NCBI GenBank assembly: GCA_018894105.1
Contig: CM032128.1
Location: forward strand, 25,153,001 to 25,217,000
Origin: Jacaranda mimosifolia
Taxonomy: Eukaryota > Streptophyta > Magnoliopsida > Lamiales > Bignoniaceae
Direction of reading: 5' to 3'
Length of the DNA stretch: 64,000 nt
Under the pieces are notes generated by a model. The model did no database searches and was not told where the DNA came from. It saw only the letters and a program-made list of their open reading frames with translations. Each line of letters begins with the position of its first letter. The stretch's first letter is position 1. The translations under genes were made by a program, and so were the position numbers. This document shows positions 48,929 through 61,005 of this stretch, piece by piece.

Positions 48929-50749
48929 GTGATTAAGTTTGATGTTAAAAACATATTTTTTGGTCTTTCAAGCATGTTTTCCTCCCACTATTTTATTAAA
49001 TTCTTCATCTCCTCAAAGAATTCGAAAAATCATATTTCCCAGTGAGAATCAAGATCTGAAGGACTCGCAAGTGGACCCCCATAACCAAGTGCCATCCACA
49101 AGCAATCAAAGGGTAATCAACTTTTGCTAATTGCATCTCATGCAACTCTCGATATATTTTGCTTCATTTTTCACATAGACTCACTTAACCGTGCGCCATC
49201 TATGATACTAAGTGTTAAGACGAACCTACCAATCAATCTTTGACTCAAGATGGACACCACATCATCCTCTGTAATCGAGTGCCGTCGCACAAAATCGGTA
49301 GCATCGACATGGCATACATTATTGGTAGAAGGCTTGGATTAATTAAAACCCTTTTTAATTTATATCCATTTCAACTTAATATTTGAAAAGCACTTAGACA
49401 TTCTAAGTGGAGGATTTTTGCTTGCAAAGATCTCATCCTTTTATCTTCTTATTTAGGTTTTCTATATTCTAAACATGCATCTCATACATCAACAGGATAT
49501 GGAAAGCGTAAATAAGTAAATGCACCTAGCATGCTCCTAGGGTGGGATGACCATGAGTCTAATCAAGTGGTACACTTAGAGCCATAGGTACACCACCTAG
49601 TTGATTTTAGGTGGGTTGATTAAATCTAGCTATTACATGAGTGTATCCCATATATTCATGGATCTTTAAAAGTCTCCATGCCTCCAAAGACCTCCATTGC
49701 TCCATGCAACAATTACATGAGTAGGAAATCTTCACACCTAGTGATTCTACTCTCATAACATTTACAAGGTAGAAATAAAGAGGCATGCAAGCCTCAATTT
49801 AATACAACCCATTTCAATAACTTGAAACAAATAAATTCAATATTAAAGGCTCATGGTCATCTCCATTCATTCATCATCCATTCAACAATTAAATTAACAA
49901 TAAATAAATTTAGAATTAACAATTAGTTCTAACAATTAAATGCTTATCTCATAAACAAATAATTGAACAAGCATAACATTTATGCCATAATTGGAAGATC
50001 AACTTTAACCAATTTTCAAAAGCATTAAGAAATGTCAAACATAATTTTGAGAACTTGTACAACACTTGTGCATCTAATATGTGTGATGACTTATTGAGCA
50101 TTAAAGGAGTTGGAAAAACAAATCTAAGCTCACCAAAACACCAAAAACTGGACTGCCGCCCAGCCTAGGTGCACGGCTGGGCAAGCCGCGTGCACAGTGT
50201 GCGCACAACGCTCGGCTGTGTGCGATAACCTTTTGTTTTGGGCCTCAAAGTGTGCCAAATGCTTTTTCCACTCAACTTTCATGCACAAATAATTTTAGCA
50301 CATGTTCATAACATTAAAACACACATTATAGATGAATTTCCATATTCAAAACCTCTTTTAAAAATGGAAATTTAAGTGCTCAATCATGCCTTTAAAAATT
50401 AGAAAAAGCTAGAATCATATTCTTTAAAATCTCCAATATAACTCCAATCAAATTGGATCCAAAAATGACCAAAACTCTTTTGATCAAACAAAAACATGCC
50501 ATATCAACATATAACATCAATAAATGTTAAATCAACATTCAACATTTATCATTATGAATTGAAACATACTAAAACATGAATCAACACTTAAAACATATAA
50601 TAGCATGTTTTCAACTCATCAATCAAGGAGCCACACACAATATCAACCAAACACTCCAATCCATCATATGAATTGAGAATTTGGTGATCTAGATTAATCC
50701 ATCACATGAATCAATCATCTAAAGAATATCCAAATCTAAGTATGATGTA
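48929..50749 (-). other. Untranslated leader of the copia element
   Basis: About 1.8 kb between gag and the primer site, AT-rich and without a convincing frame. It contains a GC-rich hairpin segment at 50158-50182 (listed separately). Confidence 0.55.
50158..50182 (-). other. GC-rich perfect hairpin in the copia leader
   Basis: GCCCAGCC (50158-50165) pairs with GGCTGGGC (50175-50182) around a 9-nt loop. It lies within an 80-bp GC-rich island in otherwise AT-rich leader. It could act in RNA dimerisation or packaging, but that is inference from position. Confidence 0.5.
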
Positions 50750-50762
50750 GGCTCTAATACCA
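50750..50762 (-). other. Primer-binding site of the copia element (tRNA-iMet type)
   Basis: Minus strand TGGTATTAGAGCC, two bases inside the 5' LTR. It differs at one position from the TGGTATCAGAGC site complementary to initiator tRNA-Met used by most plant copia elements. Confidence 0.85.
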
Positions 50763-50764
50763 CT

Positions 50765-52989
50765 TGAACGCTAGTAAGGCACTAGGATCCAATTATAAAA
50801 AATTCAAAAGCTTAATGAAATAGTGATTAAATGATAACTAGGATCAAATCATGCTTGAGATTCAGATTAGGATAGAGTATTACCTTGAAATTGCAAAATC
50901 CAAGGAGAATGAGGTGAACTCTTCACCATTCCAGAAATTGCCAGAAAATGCGCAGCAAGAGAGGAGAAATTTTTGCCTCCATCAAATCACCTAAAAAAAT
51001 CACAAAAAAATTAATGGAGCTGATAAACACCTTAAGGAACTCTCAATAAAAAATTCAGACCAAAAATCATTTTGGATCTTCCTGTAGAAAATAGTCAAAT
51101 TGGACTATGTGCAATGGATCTCTAAACCGTAGCAAACAAAGTAGTTTGCCTCTATTGATATGATCCACACACTAAATAGATATTCCAAAATCTCTAGCCT
51201 ATAAGATTGAATAAGGACAGATATTATCTATGGTGGAGGCCAATTTTTGGTAGGGAAGAAGAAGAAAAAGTAAATCTTTCAACACATGAATGTAATGCTT
51301 GCAAGGATTTTGGAGGGAATGGTGGAGAATCTAATTCTTCACACCTTTTGACATAATTACCAGCCCGCTCTCTCTATATCTATATATAGAGGCTGGAAAG
51401 TGTGATGCCAAGGTGGCATCTCACCTCCCATGAGGAGAAGGGGCGGCCAACTTGCATTTGCCAGGGTGGCAAATGCAAATTCAAATCTATTTTAATTACA
51501 TTTGAAATCTAATTTCAAGTTAATTAAATTGCTAATTTAAATGAACATTTCATTTGAATTTTTTCTCCCAAATGTGTTTTTCCCATTAATTAAATTAAAC
51601 GCTTTAATTTAATTAATTAATATTTAACTTAACTCTTAAGTCAATTAAGCTCAACTCTTAAACTTAAATTTTGTTAACTTAACTCGTTAAGTTAAGTTGA
51701 TCAATTGATGTTCATATTGGTACCAAATAATTAACTCCTTAATTATTGGTCTAATTTAACTCCTTAAATTAATTGATTAATTTAACACTTAAATTGATCA
51801 AGCCAAAATTGACCTTCAAAATTAGTACCTTAAAATTGGTCCACTAGGAGACATTTTCTAACACTTAGAAAATATTTTCTCCATTAATTAGGAAGATAAT
51901 TGTCTTTTTTGTGTGACCCAATAAGTTCTACCATTCATTGGACATGGGCTCACAACTCCTCGTGACTTTTGAATATCAAATATTCATTTTAGTTTAAAAC
52001 ACTTTTAAACTAGTCGACTCAATTCAGTTAATCTCATTAATTGAAGAATACCCAATCTCCATGGTTGATGTTCAATCTTAAGCCTATGGAGCCCAACTAA
52101 TTGGCCGAAATGAACGTTCTGGAGAACCATTATAGCTCTATGCATACCACGCAAATACGGTCCTTTCATCTCCTATCTCCCGAAAGAGGCTTAGGGCAAG
52201 ATATTTGTCGGCATCCTAATAGCCTTGATACTATGCTTCTATTCTCAATGTTCGATTCCCTTATGTGACCTCATCTTTGGAAAACTCATTTTCCAAATTG
52301 TCACACCACCTTGTGCAAGAATTTCTTGGAATCGATCATTATAGAATACATAGAAGATGCACTCACCCTTCACAAAAGCAAGGAGTCGGATTTCATCTTG
52401 GATCTCACAAACCTCTATGTCAAATAGCTTATACCCAACCTCAACCTTAAAGACCCGCTAAGTGGTTAAGGAAGAGTCAAAACATGAGGACCAGATATAA
52501 GGTTACCATGGATTCTCAGGTCAGATGACTAATAATATGCACTAGTGTAAGCTAGAGAACTTGCACTACTGACTTGCCACTACAACTATCTAGTGGATTC
52601 TCCGGTGGGCCTTCAATGCCTTGTTCTCTAACAAGCACCCACTAACATGTACACATATCTCATATGGTTGCTCATGGAACAGAGAAATATCCAACTCTTG
52701 GATTTATGCATTATTAGAGCAAGTTTATCCGGATCTTAGATGCCCTATCTCATTAGATCCTATGACTTGAAAGATTTAAGATCACGACCGTGTGAGACTT
52801 ATTCCATGGTCATCGAACTAAGTCCCATATTCATAAGTGATCTAGGGGCTTCATCCAAATGCAAGTGAAGTAATAACGAGCATAAGATGAAGATGGTTAT
52901 ATAAAGAATATCATTTAATCAAGATTGTTTTACAAGAAAATAGTTTTTACAAGGCCAATCTAATTGGATTGTCGGGCACTATTCTAACA
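50765..52989 (-). repeat. 5' LTR of the copia element
   Basis: Begins TGTTAGAATAGTGCCCGAC on the minus strand and ends …CTAGCGTTCA next to the primer site. A minus-facing TATATATA is at 51381-51388. It is the partner of 42815-44994. Confidence 0.9.
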
Positions 52990-53541
52990 GATGAAGGAGT
53001 TGCTCGACCTCACAGAGAGGTATATGACACAAGAGGACATGAACAAGCTCAAATATGACAATCCAGATGGCGAGAAGAAAAAGGGAAAATAGAAAAATGA
53101 CAAACAGCATAAAGATGGTCATCGATATCCAATCAAACGTTTCCACAATTATATTCCCCTCAACACTACCAGAAAGGAGGTGTTGTTGCTATTTAGCAAG
53201 ATAACCTCCTTAAAAAGCCCAAGAAGCTAATTGAGACTAAGGCCATGAGAAGATCCAAGAAGTACTGTCACTTCCATAGGCAAAAGGGCCATGACACAGA
53301 GGACTGTTTCAATCTTTATGACGAGATTGAAAGACTCATTTGACAAGGGCACTTGAAGAAATTTGTCGATGAAAAAGCTAGGCAAGAGGCTGGCATAACC
53401 CACCAGACTCCCTGTAGAATATCTTCCTCCGTTGAAATAGTCTTCCAGCTCTCGACAAGTGCGAAACCAATCTCTTTCTCTAACGCCGACCTCTCACATA
53501 TTGAGAAATAAGGGGCTGGCAACAAGCTGGATTGCCCCCTT
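52990..53541 (+). pseudogene. gypsy 2 gag, C-terminal part
   Basis: It resumes the gag frame after the copia insertion: MKELLDLTERYMTQEDMNK, a Lys-rich stretch, and the zinc-knuckle-like KYCHFHRQKGHDTEDCFNLY (from 53260) followed by DEIERLI, a stop, then GHLKKFVDEKARQEAG. The C-x2-H … H … C spacing is the usual TAT nucleocapsid form. Confidence 0.78.
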
Positions 53542-53847
53542 GTGGTATCCGTTGAGATAGCCAACTTCAACGTTATGAGGGTATTGGTTGACAATGGTAG
53601 CTCCGCAAATATAATTCTCCTATCAACACTAAAGAGAATGAACATGGGAAAGTTGAAATTCGAATACATGCGCACCCCACTGGTAAGATTCAAGGGATTG
53701 GAGATCACTCCCGAAGGATTCATAAACTTGTCCACATCATTTGGGGAGGCCTCTCAGATAAGAACACTTATGTTTAACTACCTGGTTATTGATGCACCTT
53801 TTACTTACAATGCTATCATTGGACGACTAGCTCTGAATGACTTTTGA
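53542..53847 (+). pseudogene. gypsy 2 aspartic protease
   Basis: A 101-aa open segment with MRVLVDNGSSANIILLSTLK (D-N-G-S active site), LSTSFGEASQIRTLMFNYLV and APFTYNAIIGRLALNDF. The final 'YN.IlGR..L' is the conserved end of gypsy proteases. It is the counterpart of 39851-40240 in gypsy 1. Confidence 0.8.
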
Positions 53848-55000
53848 GCCATTGTTCGACCTATCATATGAAGGTCAAGTTTCCGAAGGTGGCTAGAACC
53901 GGTGAACTTCTTTGCAATACGAAGAAAGCTTGGCAATGCTATGCAATTTTGGTTGAGGCAAATGAATTGAACGTTTGACCAAAATTGAAACCTTCGTAGG
54001 ATATCCTAGCAATGAAACTCGAGGATGGACGACATAACAAAAAATAAAAGCTAGAGAAGACCAGGGTCGAACCTCTCTAAGAGTTCAAGACCATTGAATT
54101 GGAGCCAGGGAACCTTGACAAAACTACTAGGATTAGGACTGATATAGGTAGCAACATGGAGTGCCTCATGGTCGATTTCCTCAGAAGGAATGTGGATGTT
54201 TTTGCCTAGAAGGCTTCCGACCTACAAGGAATCGACCCCAGTATCATCGTCCACTGCCTGAACATGAACCCTTCGTTGAAACCAATAAGGTAGAAGACCA
54301 GAACCTTCAACGTTGAAAGATACCAAATCATCAAGAGGAGGCCAACAAGCTTTTAGAGGCATGATACATTATAGAAATTCAATATCCAAGTTGGCTTTGT
54401 AATGTAGTCATTTTGCCTAAAAATGAAGGAAAGTGGCGAATGTGTAACGATTTCACTGATTTGAGTAAAACTTGCCCTAAAGATCCTTACCCCCTGTCTC
54501 GTATGGATTTATTAGTAGATTCTACTGCTGGTTGTGATTTTTTAAGTTTGATGGATGCATTTCAAGGTTATTACCAAATTTTTATGGCACATGAGGACAG
54601 GGATAAGACCTCTTTTATCGTCCTCAGTGGGGTGTATTATTTTCTGGTCATGCCTTTCGGGCTCAAAAATACAGGTGCAACCTAACAAAGACTCGTAAAT
54701 TTTATGTTAAAAAATAAGATTGGTAAGACCATAGAGGTCTATGTCGACAACATGATCATCAAAATGAAAAAAGAATAGAATCACTTAGACAACCTTAGCC
54801 ATACATTCTCAATATTGTGGGTATTTGGCATGAACTAAATCCCAACAAGTACACCTTTGGGGTGAGAAAAGGTAAAGTTTTGGGATATATGGTCAACCAA
54901 AGAGGTATCGCAGTAAACCCACAAAAAATTCAGGCCATTTTGAACATTACACCTCATCGAACAGTTGGGGACGTTTAGCGCCTAGTAGGAAGAATCATAG
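53848..55000 (+). pseudogene. gypsy 2 reverse transcriptase
   Basis: After a degenerate linker, 54413-54685 reads MPKNEGKWRMCNDFTDLSKT, CPKDPYPLSRMDLLVDST, LSLMDAFQGYYQIFMAHEDR and VMPFGLKNTGAT. Then EVYVDNMIIK (near 54727-54756) shows the YxDD box as YVDN. Stop codons interrupt on both sides. Confidence 0.85.
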
Positions 55001-56060
55001 CTCTGGGGTGATTTATTGCCTGACTAGCCAACAAAAGTTTACCATTTTTCAAGATCCTCAAACTTGTGAGGAAATTAGGTTTCCAATGCACAAAACAATG
55101 AGACCAAGCCTTGGTAGAGTTAAAGTAATATCTTTCGACACCATCGATGTTAGTCAAACTTGAGGTTAGAGAAGTTCTGCACGTTTATTTGGCAGTCTCG
55201 TCGGCATCTATCAGATCAGTTTTGGTATCGACCAGAAATGGCACCCATCAATCTGTCTACTACAGCAACAAAATATTGCAAGGTCGGGGCATAACTAATT
55301 AGAGATCGAAAAATTCTCTCTCGCTTTGGTCACTGCAGCTAGGAAATTGAGGCCTGAGTTCCAATCTCACTCCATTGTGGTATTGACAAATCAACCTTTG
55401 AAATATGTGTTATCGAAACCAGATACTTCTAGAAGATTAACAAAATGGGCAATCGAGCTGGGTGAATTCGACACCACGTTTTAGCCTCATACTGCCATAA
55501 AAGCCCAAGTGTTAGCAGATTTTTTCACAGAGAGACTTGACCAACTCGATTAGCTCGACTACGACTCCCTTATATGGACTTTGCATGTCAATGGTTTGGC
55601 AACTTCCTTAGGAGGAGGAAATGGCATTTCCTTATGGTCTCCACAAGCCAAGGAATATAACTTCATGATCAAACTCGACTACCCTATTGCCAACAATAAA
55701 GTAGAATATGAGGCCCCACTGCTAGCATAAGGATGGTGGTAGATAAAGGAGTTGAGCAGCTGGCAACCATCACTGATTCCCAGCTAGTCGCAGGATAGGT
55801 CGAAGGGAACTTTGAGGCTAAGGAGACTACGATGAGTAAGTATCTGGTTGAGGTAAAAAAGCTACAGCAATAGTTTAGAAAGTTCACCATCAGCTAAGTT
55901 CCTCGATTAGAGAATGAATACGTTGAAGTGCTGTCAAAATTTGCGAGTCGATGAAAGGAACTAGAGACAGAACCATCACTTTTCTCATTGTTAACAAACC
56001 CATCATAGATGGTATCGACCAAAATTGGGTGGGGTAGATCGGAGAAGCCCCCTCCTTCTG
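55001..56060 (+). pseudogene. gypsy 2 RNase H regions
   Basis: The retroviral-type RNase H has FKILKLVRKLGFQC, LHVYLAVSSASIRSVL and YYSNKILQGRG. After stops, the archaeal-type domain has LIWTLHVNGLATSLGGGNGI and KLDYPIANNKVEYEA. In the latter the usual V-D-G-S acidic residue is Asn (LHVNG). Many stops. Confidence 0.7.
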
Positions 56061-57301
56061 GCATGATGCGATGAAAGCTTATTTGGGATATGGTAAAGTT
56101 CTCGAGGATAAAGGCTAAGCAACCAAGTTAGCCCTCGACAAACACGGCCAGCTTTGCAGGAGATTGATTTTTGGACCACCATTGAGATGCTTGAGGCCAG
56201 AATAGACTTAGGAAGTCTTATATGAAGTCCACTCAGGCATTTGTGGCAATCACTCTAGAGGATGGTTTTTGGCCCGCAAAATCATTATATGAGTACTTTT
56301 AGCCAACTTTGCTGAAGAATGCCATCAACTTTGCCAGAAAATGCCCATCTTGCAGGGTCCACTCGAACACACCTCACCAACCGATGGTAATGTTGGCACC
56401 TATTCAGATCATGTGGCCATTCGACCAGTGAGGAATCGATATAGTTGGTTTTTTCCCAAAAACCATAGGTTAATGAAAATTCATGATCATTGTGGTCGAG
56501 TAGTACCTTATGAAGTGAGTGGAAGCAAAAATACTCCCCAAGATAACTGATGTGGCCATCAAGAGTTTTGCATGGAAAAACATTATCTGCCATTTTAATT
56601 TGCCCAAAGTATTAATATATGATAATTGGATGCAGTTCCAGAGTAGGAGCACGAGGAGCTGGTGCGAGAGCTTGGGGATTCGACAACACTTCACCTCAGT
56701 TCACAAGCTAATGGTCAAACGAAAGTTATGAACAGAACTGTCCAGACCACCTTAAAGCTCGACTGGAAGAAATCGAAGTGGGTTGCGCAGACGACCTCCC
56801 TGGGATTCTTTGGGTATATAGAGCCACCCTTCGAATAGCCACTGGTCATAGTCCTTACAGTTTAGTCTATGGGTTAGAAGCAGTTATTCCAATAAAACTG
56901 ATACAACACACTGCTCAAGTAATCCACTATAACCTGATCAGAAATGACTCAAAAGAGAATTTGACCTTAAGATAATCAAAGAGTTGCGTCAACAAGCATA
57001 CGCAATAGTACAATGATACAGGTCGAAAATAGCCCAGCATTACAATAAGAGAGTCCGACCAAGAAACTTCAAAGTGGAGGACCTTGTCCTTAAAAAATTC
57101 AAACTGTCGAAGAATATGGGGAAACCCAATCCAAAATGGGAAGACCGTCACTCGGTGGTTAAAGTAGCAAAGCACAATGCATATCGACTTGTAGATACAG
57201 CTAGTAATGAGCTCCCTCGAACATGGAACGCAGTGAACTTAAGAAAGTTATGTGTAAAGAGACGGAGGTCTCCACTCGACTGTACTAAAGTTTCATTCTA
57301 G
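56061..57301 (+). pseudogene. gypsy 2 integrase
   Basis: Zinc region EVHSGICGNHSRGWFLARKI … EECHQLCQK. In the core, the YFTKWVEA block is broken by two stops near 56490-56517. WKNIICHFNLPKVLIYDN keeps the second Asp. SQANGQTKVMNRTV has Lys (AAA) for the catalytic Glu, as in gypsy 1. The C-terminal part has GILWVYRATLRIATGHSPYS, VYGLEAVIPI, VRPRNFKVEDLVLKK and RTWNAVNLRKL, and ends at 57299-57301. Confidence 0.82.
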
Positions 57302-57344
57302 AATCAATAAAACTATCTATATTTCTGTAGTTATTCATTCGCGC

Positions 57345-57720
57345 CAACAACTATGGCTTCTAGCCTAAATAAAAATTGATTTGATCGTTGTGAGTCGACC
57401 CTAAATCAATTTGAAACCAAAAACTAAGGCTTTTAGCCCAAATAAAAAATGAGTTGATCGTTGTAAGTCGGCCCCAAACCAGTTTCAAATTGCAAAATCA
57501 AGGATTCGCGGTCCAAGTCAACAACAAATTAATCAGTTAAGGTCGACCCATATACTTCAAGCTACAGGCTAAGGCTTCTTAGCCCACTTTGATACACGAG
57601 TCAACCCCATAGTCGACCTCAAAATGATTTCAGCAATAAATTATAGCTTCAAGCCCAAATTAACAAACAAACCGATTGGACAAAGTCAAATATTTCAAAT
57701 GCAACTAGAAATCCACCTCC
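57345..57720 (+). repeat. Short tandem repeats downstream of gypsy 2 pol, about 73-bp period
   Basis: AACTATGGCTTCTAGCC (57349), AACTAAGGCTTTTAGCC (57422), GCTAAGGCTTCTTAGCC (57568) and ATTATAGCTTCAAGCC (57640) recur at multiples of about 73 bp. They are followed by GATCGTTGTrAGTCGrCCC-type words. Tandem repeats between pol and the 3' LTR are common in TAT elements. Confidence 0.65.
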
Positions 57721-58247
57721 CAGTTGAAGATAAGGTCGCACAAACAATGCATATATTCCAACTACAATGTTGAGCGTAAAGTTGAGTTAATTTAACGTAT
57801 TCGACCACCAAGTTTAATCATTTGATCATAGAAGATACAATTTAAATCGACCCAAAAGTCGATGACAAATAATATTGCAACACTTATTTTAAAGTGAGTT
57901 AACTTAATGTGAATATCTTAGATTGATTCCATTATTTTTGCACTAATCAATTTCTAAATCGACAGCAGACATGTCCAACTCCTTTGTTAGAGGATCGCAT
58001 TGCGTAGTTTCTTATTTGAGATTAAATTATTTATTTATTTAATCATCTGTTGATGCGGGCAATCGACGAAAATGAAAAGCATTGAAAAGAAAACAAAATC
58101 GAGTACACATTGATGAGCAAAAAACTATCTTCATTGAATTGGAGTAAATTCAATTACGCAATTGCCAAAGTTTTACATAAAACACACTTCAATGCCTTGC
58201 AGGGCAAACATAACAAAAATAGATAAAACAACGACAAAACTATTGAC

Positions 58248-60740
58248 TCAACTCAACCCAGTCTCTTTAGTTCCTGACCCCTCAACGGCAGCCTCATCGA
58301 TCGCATGATCAAGTTCATCGCCAGAAGGCACTGGCATCACGATCTGAGGCCTTTCTACCTCTTGTTCATGAACATGCGTGGCCATAGGAGCTTGCTGGAT
58401 GACCCTAGCTAGTCAAGAGAGCCCCACTTCATTAGGCAAAAATGCATACTTAAAAGAGAAAACAAGGCGGCCACATCAACTTTGCCTTCTTTAATCTCGA
58501 ATGCAAAGTCTTTTGCAAATGCAAACTCCTTAGCTACCTCGACCACCTTAGGGTGAGGAGCAGCAACCACTTCGAACACTGGTGGATTCTCTTTGATCGG
58601 AGGCTCATCAGGATACTCCTTGAGCTGCTCAGTGCAGAGCAGGCTGATGCGCTCTTTATCCTCGGGCCAAATTTGATAGCATAAAAATTTGATCTATTTC
58701 ACGGCCTTCTCAAACGCCTTCTTTGCATCATCGAGCAAGAATACAACACTCGTGTCCTCAAATGCCAAGCACAACATGAACTGATGTGCAGCCTCTTATT
58801 GGATGCTAGGAAGTACAAGAAAAAACTCATCCTGAGCATACTTGGTCCCGCTGTTGTATCCGTGCGTTCAACTAATATTATATGAGGCCTCACCCTCCAG
58901 TCTGGCTTTCCAAAGCTGCTTTTCCAATTTACTTTTTTCGGCCACAACCACCAGGAGCTCTACATCCATGGCCTGAGCTCCTTGTAGAGCTATCAATTCT
59001 CAACTGCAAAGATTCAAACTTGGTCTTGGCTACCTCAGTGTTGCCTTGCTCTTTCTGGAGCTTCTCACGGTCACCAAGGGCCAGCTTCGACCTATGATAC
59101 ATATGGTACCCTATCTAGTTCACTTGGAACATTAATAATGATGAGTTCAATTGAAGAAATCAAACACGAGCAATGCAACAATAAACACTCGACCAAATAC
59201 TTTACCATATTCGTATGGTAGGCGAATGTTTTTAGCATATTCAACTGTCTTAGCTCATGTAACCTTTTTTTGTCGAACATGAATAGCTTGGCCATCATAA
59301 TCTTCAACGGCGTTCCTCTAGTGAGCCCCTCCAACATCATCGAGTATGAATTATAGATCTATAGCTCGGTTCCAAACCGCAGAGTAGGAAGACTGGGGAG
59401 CGAAAAGTACTCATTGTCGAAGCGATCCCCAAACAATGACACCTCCATTGGGCTAGTAATTGTTGTGGCCTTGCCTTTGCCCTTCTCGACCATCGTCTTC
59501 TTTCGAGCAGACCCTCTTTACTCAGTTGCGAGCCTCATTTGACTAAGAATGAGCCTGCCAGGCTCGATCAGAGCTGCATACACGACAGTGGAAGGAGATG
59601 GAACAACTAGTAGCACTATTGGAGGATACATCCTAACCGGTGGCCTATCATTAAGCGGATGCTTGTCGATGCTATTAAAGCCTCTGTTGGTAGGCGATGG
59701 TTTGTTGGCACGCGTAGTTTATGACTTCTTTTCGATCTACAAAGGAAGAATGGAGTTAACATAAATCGACCAGGAAGATTAGCAATTCAGTTCAAAAAGA
59801 ATTAATCAAAACATCTACCTAGTCGAGCGTCCGCGAGAAAATCAAGCTGAGCAGGCGATAAGCCTACCAGCACCAAATTTCTCTCCTCAATAAACCCAGT
59901 GGCCTCTACTTAACCAAACTGGATGAGGTCTCGTATGAAAGTATTGGGCTAAGTAGGGTTTTCATTTCCTGGCATTTTGATATGACCCCTTCACCACCCC
60001 TCGGATATGCTAAACCCACCTCCTGGTGCCCGAATATAAAGATAATGTTTTTCCACTCTTGACTATGGGATGAAGAAGGAGTCACAAAAACTTTCGACGA
60101 GGGCGGGCAGTGAGATAGTAAAAGCCCAACTACCTAGTGTTGCTTAACTTGTGAGATATTAGTAGATGAAAAAGGTTGGAGAAATTGGCAAAACTGGGGG
60201 GTGGTCATTTATTTGCATTGGGACGATGAAACTATAGAAGGTCGAGAAATAGTTCTGAAGGAGCTGGGCTATACAAACCTGTAGACCTGTCAACAGGTCG
60301 ACTACAGATTGAGCCAGGGGAAACTTAAGGCCACACTTCAACGCCTCTTTGAATATAGTCATACACCCAGCGGGAGGTTGTGCATCCTATCACCGGGTTC
60401 AGGAACGAGCAACTCAAACTTTGGAGGAATATAGTACAACTGCCTAAGCAACTCAGTGTCACTTTGCGTGATTTTAGATGAGATTTCACTATAGTAGTCG
60501 GGTCTGAATAATCGACCACAGGACACGGGAGGCTGACTTGGCTTGGAACCATCCCTAACATAGACCCAAGTATCACTTGAAGAGCTAGAGGACCTAAAGT
60601 TGTGACTATTAGAATCGTTCAACTCGCTTCTCGAGCCATTCCCCACCTTCAAAGTACAGTTTAGGAAACTTACATGGTCAGAAAGATTACGACAAACTCG
60701 ATGAGTAGGAAAAAGTAGTAAAAATTTGATTTCAACCTCT
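58248..60740 (-). pseudogene. Antisense accessory frame of gypsy 2 (Transposase_28-like)
   Basis: The minus-strand reading starts in the Ser-rich part SRSELNDSNSHNFRSSSSSS. It continues CGRLFRPDYYSEISSKITQS, LYYIPPKFELLVPEPGDRMH and, after a frameshift, FKEALKCGLKFPLAQSVVDL then LTGLQVCIAQLLQNYF. Later pieces include LTRGTPLKIMMAKLFMFDKK (59092-59340), a possible coiled-coil part near 58700-59040, and an acidic end DELDHAIDEAAVEGSGTKET before a stop at 58248-58250. The first 200 residues match the antisense frame of gypsy 1. It has stops, so it is not intact. Introns are possible but no splice sites are assigned. Confidence 0.65.
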
Positions 60741-60774
60741 CTAGATGCGTTAAATAAAGTTTTTTTACCGCGCT

Positions 60775-60782
60775 TATTTATA
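60775..60782 (-). promoter_or_regulatory. TATA box facing the antisense frame of gypsy 2
   Basis: Minus-strand TATAAATA in GCCTATAAATAAGCGC, about 100 bp upstream of the Ser-rich start of the antisense frame. The same context (GCCTATAAATA) occurs in gypsy 1 at 34720-34727. Confidence 0.55.
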
Positions 60783-60988
60783 GGCCTCAACGCGCGGTAA
60801 CCCAAACAACTACAATTAATATGCAGCCATCGCCTAATGCTCTGCGTGACCCAATGTAACAGACGCATTAAATGCGCTGAACCCGTGGTCGACTTTGTGA
60901 ATTAGTGAGACCCCTCATCGAGCGTATTTAGTTCCCATAAATCAGCTACTGCCCATTCCTTCTCGTCGACCATCTCGATCAGGACTTC

Positions 60989-61005
60989 AAAGTGGGTGGC
61001 ACCCA
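60989..61005 (+). other. Polypurine-tract region of gypsy 2
   Basis: AAAGTGGGTGGCACCCA lies directly before the 3' LTR start TGATAT. It has the position and composition of a decayed plus-strand primer site. Confidence 0.5.

Larger units (their letters stand above)
42815..52989 (-). mobile_element. Ty1/copia retrotransposon nested in gypsy 2 gag
   Basis: Two long direct repeats (42815-44994 and 50765-52989) enclose a minus-strand gag-PR-IN-RT-RNase H series, the Ty1/copia domain order. A tRNA-iMet-type primer site abuts the right-hand LTR. The gag of gypsy 2 continues on both sides, so the copia insertion is the younger event. No clean 5-bp duplication remains: gataa (42807-42811) against gatga (52990-52994) is the best candidate and needs three extra bases at the left edge. 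Confidence 0.92.
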
